The translations under genes and the position numbers were made by a program. This document shows positions 8,423-16,641 of a stretch of 64,000 nt of DNA, one piece after another; position 1 is the stretch's first letter, and the number at the start of each line of letters is the position of its first letter. The notes below the pieces were generated by a model, which was given only the letters and a program-made list of their open reading frames with translations, ran no database searches and was not told the origin of the DNA. This DNA is from Pinirhizobacter soli (GTDB lineage: Bacteria > Pseudomonadota > Gammaproteobacteria > Xanthomonadales > Rhodanobacteraceae), in the NCBI RefSeq assembly GCF_015905305.1, contig NZ_JADZLQ010000003.1, positions 1 to 64,000 on the forward strand, in the 5' to 3' direction.

Positions 8423-10759
8423 CTAGAACGGCAGCACCAGCTTCGAATCAACCTTCTTGAGCTCCGTACGGAACACCGCCTGGATGCGCTCAAGCGCCAC
8501 GGCGTTGTCAGCGTCGAAACGCAGCACCAGCGCCGGCGTGGTGTTGGACGCCCGCACCAGGCCCCAGCCGTCGCTCCAGTCGACGCGCACGCCATCGATG
8601 GTGGTCAGTCGCGCATCGGCGCCGAAGTCGGCTTTCTCGCGGAAGGCCTCGACGAAGCGGTGATGGGCGCCTTCGGCCATCGGCAGCTTCAACTCCGGCG
8701 TCGACACGCTGTTGGGCAAGGTGGCGAACACCTGGCTTGCCGTGCGGCCCTCCAGGTCGCTGGCCAGGATCTCCAGCAGGCGTGCCGCGGCGTAGATGCC
8801 GTCGTCGAAGCCGTACCAGCGTTCGGCGAAGAAGAAATGACCGCTCATCTCGCCGCCCAGCTGGGCTTCGGTCTCGCGCATCTTGGCCTTCATCAGTGAG
8901 TGGCCGGTACGCCACATCAACGGCACGCCGGCGGCTTCCTGGATCACCTTGCGCAGGTGACCGGTGCATTTGACGTCATAGACGATGGTGGCGCCCGGAT
9001 GTCGCTGCAGCACGTCCTGGGCGAACAGCATCAATAGGCGGTCGGGATAGATGATCTCGCCCTGGGCCGTGACCACGCCAAGGCGGTCGCCATCGCCATC
9101 GAAGGCCACGCCCAGATCAGCCTGGTATTTCTCGACGACCAGCTTGAGATCCTCCAGGTTCTTCGGCTCCGACGGATCGGGATGGTGGCTGGGGAAGGTG
9201 CCGTCCACTTCGCAGTACAGCGGCACCACGTCGCAACCGATGCCTTCCAGCACGCGCGGGGCGAGGTTGCCGGCAATGCCGTTGCCGCAGTCCACCACCA
9301 CCTTCAGGCGACGCTCGGCCTGCACGTCGGAGGTGATGCGGTCGACGTAGTCGTCGGAGATATCCATCTGGCGCAGGTTGCCGCCACCGGCATCGGAGAA
9401 TTGCTTGGCCACCATGCGGTCGTGCAAGGCCACGATGGCCTCTTCGGCCAGTGTTTCACCGCCGACGACGATCTTGAAACCGTTGTAGTCGGGCGGGTTG
9501 TGGCTGCCGGTGACCGAAACACAGCAACCGGTATTGAAGCGGAAGGCGGCGTAATAGATCACCGGCGTCGGCACGGCACCGACGTCGATCACGTCCACGC
9601 CGGCCGCGCGCAGGCCTTCGGCCAGCGCACCGGCCAATTCCGGGCCCGACAAACGGCCATCGCGGCCGATGACGATTTCATGCAGCCCCTGCTCGCGCAT
9701 GCTGCTGCCAATGGCACGGCCGAGCAGGCGGGCGAAATCCGCCGACAAGCCTTTGCCGACCACGCCACGGATGTCGTACGCGCGGAATACATCGCGATCG
9801 ATGGCGACATCGGCCGATGCCGACGGTGCGGCAGCGGCAGCTGCAATGGCACGACGCGGCGGCGTCTTCGGGGCATCTTCAGGCGGAAGGTCGCGCATGG
9901 CCTCGGCCAGGGTGGGCTCGGCAAGCTCCGCCTTGGTCGGGGCGCTGCCGCGGCGAGGGCGGACCCACAGCAAGGCTACGCCCGCGCCCAGGCACAACAA
10001 GGCCAGCACCATGGCGAACGGCCACAGGTGAGGCAGCACGATGTAGGCACGCGGCATGTTCGCGGCAATCCAGAACGCGCTGCCACGAATGCGCACGGGA
10101 GGACCGGCAGACGCCGAGCCGGTGGAACCTGCGGCCAGCAGCATCAGGTCGGGACCATCCGGACCCTGGCGAAGCTCGATGCGCCCGGAACCCGGTTCAA
10201 CCGATTCGAAAGCCTGCGTGATGCCGTCGAACGGCAGCTCAAGCCACACCCAGGCGCGCACGCGGTCGGCATCGCGCACGGCGGCCACCATGGTCACCTG
10301 GCGATGGGTGCCATCGGGGTTCGCCGTCTGCACTGGCGCGATATCGCCTGCCGACAAGGCCGCCATCAGCTGCGCAGCCTTGCCGTAGCCGAATTCCCGG
10401 TAGTTCGCGTGCAGGACATCGTCCTGGTTGCCGGCGAACACGCCCACATGGCTGGCGCCGGACAGGCGGGCCTGGATCGATGCCGCCGCGGTCGCATGGT
10501 CGTCGATGACCGCGATCAGTTGCGGGTCGCGCAACACCTGCATCACCTGTTCGCGCTGGGTGGCCACGGCGCGGGTCACCGCCTCGGCCGCCGACGCCTG
10601 GGCCGAAAGCACGGTTTCGGCGGCGCTGCCTTCACTGGCGATCAGCCAGCCCTGCCAGGCAGAAAAGCCGGCACCGAGGAACAGCAGTGTTGCCGCCGCC
10701 ACCACCAGCAGGCGCAGCACGCCACCGCCACCCGCATTATTCCCCTTCGCCTTGGCCAT
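8423..10759 (-). CDS. algC: Phosphomannomutase/phosphoglucomutase with N-terminal membrane sensor region
   Basis: The C-terminal about 460 residues are an AlgC-type alpha-D-phosphohexomutase. They carry YDIRGVVG, the phosphoserine loop TGSHNPPDYNG, the metal site FDGDGDRLGVV and the sugar loop GGEMSGHFFF. The enzyme interconverts the 1- and 6-phosphates of mannose or glucose for exopolysaccharide and LPS precursors. The first about 310 residues add two membrane segments (LLVVAAATLLFLGAGFSAW; HLWPFAMVLALLCLGAGVALLW) flanking a predicted periplasmic region, which makes the 778-residue protein far longer than the 460-residue Pseudomonas AlgC. GGGGAGGGG precedes the ATG. It lies 33 bases after dut and forms an operon with coaBC and dut. 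Confidence 0.9.
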   Translation of the reverse strand: MAKAKGNNAGGGGVLRLLVVAAATLLFLGAGFSAWQGWLIASEGSAAETVLSAQASAAEAVTRAVATQREQVMQVLRDPQLIAVIDDHATAAASIQARLSGASHVGVFAGNQDDVLHANYREFGYGKAAQLMAALSAGDIAPVQTANPDGTHRQVTMVAAVRDADRVRAWVWLELPFDGITQAFESVEPGSGRIELRQGPDGPDLMLLAAGSTGSASAGPPVRIRGSAFWIAANMPRAYIVLPHLWPFAMVLALLCLGAGVALLWVRPRRGSAPTKAELAEPTLAEAMRDLPPEDAPKTPPRRAIAAAAAAPSASADVAIDRDVFRAYDIRGVVGKGLSADFARLLGRAIGSSMREQGLHEIVIGRDGRLSGPELAGALAEGLRAAGVDVIDVGAVPTPVIYYAAFRFNTGCCVSVTGSHNPPDYNGFKIVVGGETLAEEAIVALHDRMVAKQFSDAGGGNLRQMDISDDYVDRITSDVQAERRLKVVVDCGNGIAGNLAPRVLEGIGCDVVPLYCEVDGTFPSHHPDPSEPKNLEDLKLVVEKYQADLGVAFDGDGDRLGVVTAQGEIIYPDRLLMLFAQDVLQRHPGATIVYDVKCTGHLRKVIQEAAGVPLMWRTGHSLMKAKMRETEAQLGGEMSGHFFFAERWYGFDDGIYAAARLLEILASDLEGRTASQVFATLPNSVSTPELKLPMAEGAHHRFVEAFREKADFGADARLTTIDGVRVDWSDGWGLVRASNTTPALVLRFDADNAVALERIQAVFRTELKKVDSKLVLPF

Positions 10760-10792
10760 CACCCCTCCCCTCGCGCAAACCCAATCCCGCCG

Positions 10793-11248
10793 TTACCCGA
10801 CGCCCGTGGATCCAAAACCGCCCTCGCCCCGCAGCGATGGCGCAAAGGAGTCCACGACACGCAATGATGCGCGGCCCACTGGTACCAGCAGCAGCTGGGC
10901 AATGCGGTCTCCGGGGTGGATGGTGTACGCAATCGCCGATCTATTCCAGCAGGAGATCATCAGCGGGCCCTGGTAGTCGGCATCGATCACACCTACCAGG
11001 TTGCCCATGACCAGCCCGTGTTTGTGGCCCAGGCCCGAGCGCGGGACGATCAGGGCGCACCAGTTGGGATCGCCGATGTGGATGGCAAAGCCGCTGGGCA
11101 CCAGGGCCGAAGCGCCGGGAGCCAACTCCAGCGGACCGTCCACGGCGGCCCGAAGATCCATGCCGGCGCTGCCATCGGTAGCGGGCGTGGGCAGCGGAAT
11201 GACATCACCCACGCGCGGGTCCAGCACCTTCAGTTCAATGTCGATCAA
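10793..11248 (-). CDS. dut: dUTP diphosphatase
   Basis: Hydrolyses dUTP to dUMP, keeping uracil out of DNA and feeding thymidylate synthesis. The 151-residue protein contains all five motifs of trimeric dUTPases in order: [41 protein letters not shown] and the C-terminal [10 protein letters not shown]. Its ATG overlaps the coaBC stop codon (ATGA at 11248-11245), so the two are translationally coupled. Confidence 0.97.
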   Translation of the reverse strand: MIDIELKVLDPRVGDVIPLPTPATDGSAGMDLRAAVDGPLELAPGASALVPSGFAIHIGDPNWCALIVPRSGLGHKHGLVMGNLVGVIDADYQGPLMISCWNRSAIAYTIHPGDRIAQLLLVPVGRASLRVVDSFAPSLRGEGGFGSTGVG

Positions 11249-12453
11249 GCGGCGGATCCCTTCTTCTTATAGTGCTCGGCCACCAGGGCCATCAGGTCAC
11301 GGGCCAACTCCGTCTTCGGCGCCCGCGGCAAGGCCTGGCTGCCGCCGGGCCAATAGACGTTCAGGGCATTGTCCGCCGCCTCGAAGCCGCGGCCGCCGCC
11401 CACCTCGTTGGCAGCCACCATGTCCACGCCCTTGCGGGCGAGCTTGGCCTGCGCGTATCCGGCAAGTTCCTGGGTTTCGGCGGCGAAGGCTACCAGGAAG
11501 GGACGATCGGGACGGCTGGCGAGGTCGGCGATGATATCGGCGTTCTCGGTAAGGTTCAGCGCCAGCGGCTTGCCTTCCTGTTTCTTGATCTTCTGCGTGG
11601 CCGCTTCCACCGGGCGGTAGTCGCCCACGGCGGCGGCTCCTATATAGATGTCGGCGCCCTTGGCGGCGGCCAGCACCGCCTCGTGCATCTGGCGCGCGCT
11701 GCGCACGTCCACCCGATCCACACCCCACGGGGTACCCAATCCAACGGGCCCGGCAACCAGGGTTACACGTGCGCCGGCCTCACGAGCCGCCGCGGCAACG
11801 GCAAAGCCCATGCGGCCGGAACTGCGGTTACCGATGAAGCGGACTGGATCGATGTCTTCGTACGTGGGTCCGGCACTCACCACCACGTGCTTGCCGGTGA
11901 GGTCGCCTTCACTGAAGGACGCCAGCAGCGCGTCGCGAAGTTCATGGGGCTCGAGCATGCGGCCGGAGCCGATGTCGCCGCAGGCCTGGTCGCCGGCATC
12001 CGGGCCCAACATGCGCACGCCGCGGGATGTGATGGTCTTCACATTTTCCTGCACGGCGGCATTGGCCCACATCTGCTGGTTCATCGCCGGCGCCACGTAC
12101 ACGGGCGCCGCGGTGGCAAGGATGGTGGTGGTGAGCAGGTCGTTGGCCATGCCCTGCGCCAGGCGGGCGATGAAATCCGCCGACGCCGGCGCCACGATCA
12201 CCCGCTGCGCCCAGCGGGCCAGCTCGATATGCCCCATGGCGGCCTCGCCCGCTTCATCCCACAGGCTTACCCGCACCGGCTGGCCGGAGAGCGCCTGGAA
12301 GGTGGTGGGCGTGACGAAACGCGTGGCGTTTTCGGTCATCACCACGCGGACTTCGATGTCGTGATCGCGCAGGCGACGAATGAGTTCGCAGGTCTTGTAA
12401 GCGGCGATGCCGCCGGTGACTCCGACGAGGACGCGGCGCGGGGGATGGGACAT
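11245..12453 (-). CDS. coaBC: Bifunctional phosphopantothenoylcysteine synthetase/decarboxylase
   Basis: Carries out two successive steps of coenzyme A biosynthesis. The CoaC half has the flavin-site GGIAAYK, the catalytic His in [17 protein letters not shown], and the active Cys in [13 protein letters not shown]. The CoaB half has [29 protein letters not shown] and the lysine motif KIKKQ. The ATG at 12453 ([15 protein letters not shown]) is chosen by comparison with homologues. An in-frame ATG at 12483 would add ten residues and cannot be excluded. It is the first gene of the coaBC-dut-algC operon. The accessory island begins directly upstream. Confidence 0.95.
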   Translation of the reverse strand: MSHPPRRVLVGVTGGIAAYKTCELIRRLRDHDIEVRVVMTENATRFVTPTTFQALSGQPVRVSLWDEAGEAAMGHIELARWAQRVIVAPASADFIARLAQGMANDLLTTTILATAAPVYVAPAMNQQMWANAAVQENVKTITSRGVRMLGPDAGDQACGDIGSGRMLEPHELRDALLASFSEGDLTGKHVVVSAGPTYEDIDPVRFIGNRSSGRMGFAVAAAAREAGARVTLVAGPVGLGTPWGVDRVDVRSARQMHEAVLAAAKGADIYIGAAAVGDYRPVEAATQKIKKQEGKPLALNLTENADIIADLASRPDRPFLVAFAAETQELAGYAQAKLARKGVDMVAANEVGGGRGFEAADNALNVYWPGGSQALPRAPKTELARDLMALVAEHYKKKGSAA

Positions 12454-12621
12454 GACGCTTAGGCCGGTGACGGTGAGGGGCATAGCTTAGCCCAAGCGTA
12501 TGGGGGACTCAGATTACCGACCAAACATGCGAAGCGTGGCTGAGTAGGCGCCAGAACTCCTTCGATTTCGCTCCACAATTGACTGAATCTAACTGAATGC
12601 TTGATCCGGCTGTTGTCCGTT

Positions 12622-12834
12622 TTAACGCCAGCGCCGACGCAGGAAATAGATCCGAAAGAATGCTGATGCCGCAAGGCAGACCAGCACGCACGCCCAGGCT
12701 GGGGGGGCTTGCCCGATGATGGCCCACAAAGGGCTGTGCGCATGCGCACCGATAAATACTAGGGCAGAGAACCCTACCGTACTGATGAGCCATGAAATGT
12801 CGGCCTTGGCTCTGGTCAAAGGGTCGAGTGCCAT
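12622..12834 (-). CDS. Small predicted membrane protein
   Basis: A possible 70-residue product starting MALDPLTRAKADISW. It has two hydrophobic stretches (ISTVGFSALVFIGAHA; ACVLVCLAASAFFRIYF) and ends in a basic LRRRWR tail, as in small inner-membrane proteins. It starts eight bases behind the preceding gene on the same strand. Its own ribosome binding site is weak, so it may depend on coupling. Not recognised. It is the last gene of the recombinase group and could equally be a chance frame. Confidence 0.45.
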   Translation of the reverse strand: MALDPLTRAKADISWLISTVGFSALVFIGAHAHSPLWAIIGQAPPAWACVLVCLAASAFFRIYFLRRRWR

Positions 12835-12841
12835 CTGTGAG

Positions 12842-13138
12842 TTAACCGCCACCCGGCTGATGCACGGCCGACAACAACCCGCCTCGGCGGGGCTGTAAGA
12901 AGGCATCGACCTCCCGGGTCAGTGCTTCAAGAGCCAGTTCCCAGACCGCTGGGGTTGCACGCTCTGCACTACGAAGGGCGACCTCAAGACCAATAGCCGC
13001 ATTCCCGACCTTCGATTCGGCTTCCGACCAGGCGCCGTCGCCGACTAGCTGACAGCGAAACCGTGCCTCGTCGAAATCCCTGACCCTGACGGCTTCCACC
13101 AAGGCAACGGTGTCGAGGAGAAGAACCTTGTGATCCAC
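12842..13138 (-). CDS. Hypothetical protein downstream of recombinase
   Basis: A 98-residue protein that I do not recognise. It starts at GTG 13138 (MDHKVLLLDTVALVEAVRVRD), with GGAGG ten bases upstream and overlapping the last codons of the recombinase, which is strong evidence for a real, coupled start. It is predicted mostly helical and acidic in the middle, with a glycine-rich end (QPGGG) and no signal peptide or membrane segment. Being tied to the recombinase suggests a role in the element, perhaps as an accessory or directionality factor. That is only inference from position. Confidence 0.6.
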   Translation of the reverse strand: MDHKVLLLDTVALVEAVRVRDFDEARFRCQLVGDGAWSEAESKVGNAAIGLEVALRSAERATPAVWELALEALTREVDAFLQPRRGGLLSAVHQPGGG

Positions 13139-13142
13139 GATT

Positions 13143-14840
13143 TCACCCTCCTTCAAGCTTGACCCGTCGTCGCGCATTAGCTCGCGTGAAGGGAGTTCGT
13201 CCGAGGCGAAACGCCGGCAAGGGAATGTCGCCACTTCGCACCCGCTCAATTAACCCAATCGCCTGGCTGAGATCGTCGGAACGGAAGAGGTCGGTAGCCA
13301 CATTGTTTCGGTCGCCTAGAACCACCATGCGCTCGGTCATCGCCGTCGTCGGCAACAAGTAGTAGTCGACTATCTTCTGGCCGTTCAAGGTCATCCGGAA
13401 AACCAAGCAAAGGTCAGCGGTCGGTGGCGGATGAAACGCCAATCGCCACCGTCGCCCGTAAGGCGCCTTCGATATCGCTCGGCTGAGTTTGACTGACAGG
13501 CCCCACGTATTGTCCACCCGGAGCGTTAAATCATCGTCGACCATCTCGACGGTGTGGCCCGCCTGCTCCAACGCCCCGCGCACATCGTCGATATACCTTC
13601 CCCGCGCACTACCCAACTGGCGATTAATATCCTGATAGTAAAAGTCCCGGCATGGCGGCAATCCTGCGAGTTCATACGCTCGAAGCAGAGTGCCAAACCG
13701 GGTTTGAATCACCCAGGAGCTGGGAACGCCGGGGGTTCTGTTGATGAGTCGGGCCGAGAGCCTTCCGGTCCGGGCAAACAGCTCGCGAAGCGGTTGAAGA
13801 AAGCTCTCGTCGTCCGCCCGGGTTACCCGAGCCTTGAGGATAGCTTGCGCTGCGTCGTAGAGCTTCTTTCGCACGACCGGCGGAAATCTGCTGGATCGTT
13901 CTATCCACACCTGCTTAGGATTTCTCCGCATGGGCGTGCGAAAACCCACGGTCACCCGGTTGTAAACGGCCTTACCGATGTAGACCGGATTGTCGAGCAT
14001 GTGACGAATCGCGTGAGTGGTCCAACGCCGCCCATTCGCGCCGGCAATGCCGGCTGCGTTGAGGCGAGCACAAAGGTGTCCCTCTCGCCCATTGTCCCTG
14101 ACAAACTCTCGGAAAATGCGCCGAACCACTTTCAGTTCGAAGGCTGGCCCAGGAGCCAGTTCGACGTGATCGGACCCGAAACTCTTGTGCTCCCCGTTCG
14201 CCAAAACACTACGCACGTTGCCCTGGTCATCGACTGCGACCCGTCGCATGCCATACACCGGAGGTCCCCCTACGTGGTAACCCTGTGCGGCCATCCGACT
14301 CAACGTTGACAAGACACGCCTTGAAAGCTCCCGGCTAAACTCACCTGCCATGACACGCTTCATGTTTTTGAGCATGGCTGACATAGGGCTTCCGTCGTTC
14401 TCAAACGGCTCGGCGGTATAGACGACCCGCACGCCGGCGAGTAAGCAAAGAAACTCGTAATGGGCGGGCTCGTCCGTGTTCTGAAACCGACCCCATCGGC
14501 TGACGTCGAGGACGAGCAAAACACCAAAGGCCTGGGTTCCGTTTTTCACCGCCTCCAAGACTGACTGAAGTGCCGGCCTTCCCCTCAAATCCAGTCCGCT
14601 CTTGCCTTCGTCGGCATAGGCTTCGACGACCATAAGCTGGTTCTTGACGGCGTACGCAGCTAGCGCCTGAATCTGATTGCCGAGACTGTAGCGCTGATGA
14701 TCCGTTGACACGCGCATATACACCGCCGCACGCCTTTCACGGGGGTGTTGGTCCGATACTTCTGGTTGCCAACCGCGCATAGGGCCAGCGTCATGCGGAA
14801 AGGGGCTTCTGAGCCTACACCCGCTCGGAGGCGAGCACAC
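13143..14840 (-). CDS. Large serine recombinase (resolvase/invertase N-terminal domain)
   Basis: Site-specific DNA recombinase expected to integrate or excise the island. The 565-residue protein has an N-terminal resolvase domain with the nucleophilic Ser in YMRVSTDHQ (residue 45) and conserved LLVLDVSRWGRF and GEFSRELSRRV. A Recombinase domain follows (HLCARLNAAGIAG, WTTHAIRHMLDNPVYIG), then a long C-terminal DNA-binding part. The GTG at 14840 has AGGAAG eight bases upstream. An internal ATG at 14780 lacks such a site. It lies at the left end of the island with two small genes coupled behind it. Catalytic residues look intact, so mobility may be retained. Confidence 0.9.
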   Translation of the reverse strand: MCSPPSGCRLRSPFPHDAGPMRGWQPEVSDQHPRERRAAVYMRVSTDHQRYSLGNQIQALAAYAVKNQLMVVEAYADEGKSGLDLRGRPALQSVLEAVKNGTQAFGVLLVLDVSRWGRFQNTDEPAHYEFLCLLAGVRVVYTAEPFENDGSPMSAMLKNMKRVMAGEFSRELSRRVLSTLSRMAAQGYHVGGPPVYGMRRVAVDDQGNVRSVLANGEHKSFGSDHVELAPGPAFELKVVRRIFREFVRDNGREGHLCARLNAAGIAGANGRRWTTHAIRHMLDNPVYIGKAVYNRVTVGFRTPMRRNPKQVWIERSSRFPPVVRKKLYDAAQAILKARVTRADDESFLQPLRELFARTGRLSARLINRTPGVPSSWVIQTRFGTLLRAYELAGLPPCRDFYYQDINRQLGSARGRYIDDVRGALEQAGHTVEMVDDDLTLRVDNTWGLSVKLSRAISKAPYGRRWRLAFHPPPTADLCLVFRMTLNGQKIVDYYLLPTTAMTERMVVLGDRNNVATDLFRSDDLSQAIGLIERVRSGDIPLPAFRLGRTPFTRANARRRVKLEGG

Positions 14841-15295
14841 TCACATTTCTTCCTATCCTTGCAGTGACGAACACACTGGACCCTTAAGTGACAAGCACCT
14901 TTGAACGCGATGAGTCTCAGCACGATGAATCAAATCTACGACGAATACGATAGACCTGGCCATTAAATTCTTGGAGAATTTCTTGGTTGCCGAGCAATTG
15001 GCAACCGGATTCACATTCTAGGAGAGGATTTCAGAATGTCGTTGGCGGCTTAGTCTGTTTTCTCAGGCGATGGTGCATCGACATCGGGTGGCGCAACTCT
15101 TCGACTTGTGGCAGAGCTATGATCATCTTTGCGTCAGCAGTGATGGTTGGCGCAAGGCCCTCAGGTCCTGCTAGGGCGGACAAATGTGCGTAGTTCAGGG
15201 TGAAAGTTATGTGCCCGACTGTGGCGTGCAAAACACAGTTTTCGTTGACGAAATGAACCGCGCTGTTTGTTCGCCCGATCCGTTAATACGTCCAA
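14841..15295. other. 455-base gap upstream of the recombinase
   Basis: No credible gene was found in either strand. The stretch should carry the recombinase promoter and the end of the AbiTii transcript. The only clear structure is the inverted repeat at 14985-15006 with a nearby duplicated TTCTTGG (14969-14975 region and 14981-14986). The base composition is visibly more AT-rich than the flanking core genes. Confidence 0.5.
14985..15006. repeat. Inverted repeat upstream of recombinase gene
   Basis: GGTTGCC (14985-14991) and GGCAACC (15000-15006) form a perfect 7-bp inverted repeat around GAGCAATT. It lies 145 bases upstream of the recombinase start. It could be an operator for the recombinase gene or part of an attachment site of the circular form. 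No second copy was seen at the island ends. Confidence 0.35.
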
Positions 15296-16210
15296 TTAGG
15301 TCCCGTAGTAGGCCTTCAGTGCGGTATAGAGCGTGGTTAGTCCGCTCGTAGTGGCCGCTCGCCAAGCCTCCGTTCCGGCTTTCCCAACCATGATTCGTAT
15401 CCACTCCCGTACAAGGGGGCCAAACTCTGTCTTTCCGCGGTCTGATCGATCGTCGTCGAGTTCGACCGCGCGCCGCAAATCGTCTACGTCACTCTTGGCT
15501 ATTCCGCAATCCTCCAGCGCTCTCTTTAGCGTGACAAAGTTACGGCACGACACAGAGCACGAGATTGAATGTTGCGTTTTTCGATCACCAATGAGAATGG
15601 TGGCGTTATCACCTACAACTATTCCCTTGCAAAGATCCTTTACTAGGCGATTCGAAGTTCTCTCGGCATCTTCGGGAGTTCTGGCTAGTTTTACGTCGTC
15701 TAGAATCCCAATGATGAATCTTAGTAGCTTCGACCGTATGTCAGCTCTCACCTGGAGGATGGCTCCAGCGACGGGGATCCCCCATGCCCGCTCAATCTGG
15801 CATTCTCCGCGATAGGACGTTGTGGCAATCTCCTGGCACTGTTCCGGTCTCAATACTGTTCGCAACCCAGGCCCGTTGCGCTCCTTCACTATCCAGTCCT
15901 CGACAACGCTTATGCTTTCGGTCGCCACACGTGTGGTTATCGCAATTCTCGTTTCTTCGCTAAGCCCAGATAGGCAAAGCTGCTCGTTTGGATACCGCCG
16001 ACCGTGCTCGACTACATCACCGTACACGGATAGTGCGATCCTCCTGTAGGAGGGTGGTGACGCGTCCCCGTACCCGGTGAGTTCCGCGTCGACCCAAGAT
16101 TCCATCGCCTTGTTTTCTACCTTATGGGCGACTACGTGAGCGAGGATGAGGGCATCTTCAAGACCTCGAGGATTCCTTAGCGCCGCGATCACATCTTCTA
16201 CCGTTAGCAT
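15296..16210 (-). CDS. AbiTii domain-containing protein (putative abortive-infection/defence)
   Basis: The first about 60 residues of this 304-residue protein resemble the AbiTii domain found in phage-defence genes: a helix with ALILAHVVAHKVENKAMESWVDAELTGYG, then PPSYRRI (residues about 19-57). The order is LA..L....W...EL.GY...P.YR. The remaining 240 residues are not recognised. There is no signal peptide or membrane helix, so it is cytoplasmic. GGAG lies nine bases before the ATG. It stands between a serine recombinase and a Gabija-like pair, all on the same strand, which supports a defence role. The target and mechanism are unknown. Confidence 0.7.
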   Translation of the reverse strand: MLTVEDVIAALRNPRGLEDALILAHVVAHKVENKAMESWVDAELTGYGDASPPSYRRIALSVYGDVVEHGRRYPNEQLCLSGLSEETRIAITTRVATESISVVEDWIVKERNGPGLRTVLRPEQCQEIATTSYRGECQIERAWGIPVAGAILQVRADIRSKLLRFIIGILDDVKLARTPEDAERTSNRLVKDLCKGIVVGDNATILIGDRKTQHSISCSVSCRNFVTLKRALEDCGIAKSDVDDLRRAVELDDDRSDRGKTEFGPLVREWIRIMVGKAGTEAWRAATTSGLTTLYTALKAYYGT

Positions 16211-16641
16211 CCATGCGCTCCTTCATCATCAATTCCAGTGATAGCTTGATCCTACAGCTCGCCCTTTGTCGGGTAATGAATCAAGACGCTGCGATTGAGA
16301 GCCGACAGAAGCTTTGTTTTATACGGCCCGTCGCGACAGCTAGCGTCCCATCTACCACTCCGATCGTTACATCAGCGCCGGCGCGTCATTTCGTAGGCGC
16401 TTTCCGGGAGCTTGTGAAGTCGATGAACCTACGGAGCCATCGGCTTATAGAGTGATGGATGACGCGGCTTGATCACTAGCAGACGGGCGCGGCAGCGTCG
16501 GGTGGCGGCATGGCCAGAGTAATTCCATCGGCGTGGATGGATCCCCGTCACCCCTGACGAACAGCACCGGGGGTTGGGTCGCGGACCGGGTGCTCTCCAT
16601 GAGTCAATACTTAGTCGCTAGTTCAGGGACGCATGTCAGCG
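16211..16641. other. 431-base gap between AbiTii and helicase genes
   Basis: Holds the AbiTii ribosome binding site (AAGGAG near 16,220, minus strand) and presumably its promoter and the end of the helicase transcript. I see no reading frame with protein-like composition and no strong hairpin with a T-run. Confidence 0.5.

Noticed and set aside
9182-10867. 561-codon plus-strand frame opposite the phosphohexomutase gene
   Set aside because: Antisense shadow; composition is typical of complementary-frame translation and no start signal is present.
12454-12620. Missing radC 5' half at the left edge of the island
   Set aside because: The plus strand upstream of coaBC was read in all frames and shows no RadC N-terminal sequence.
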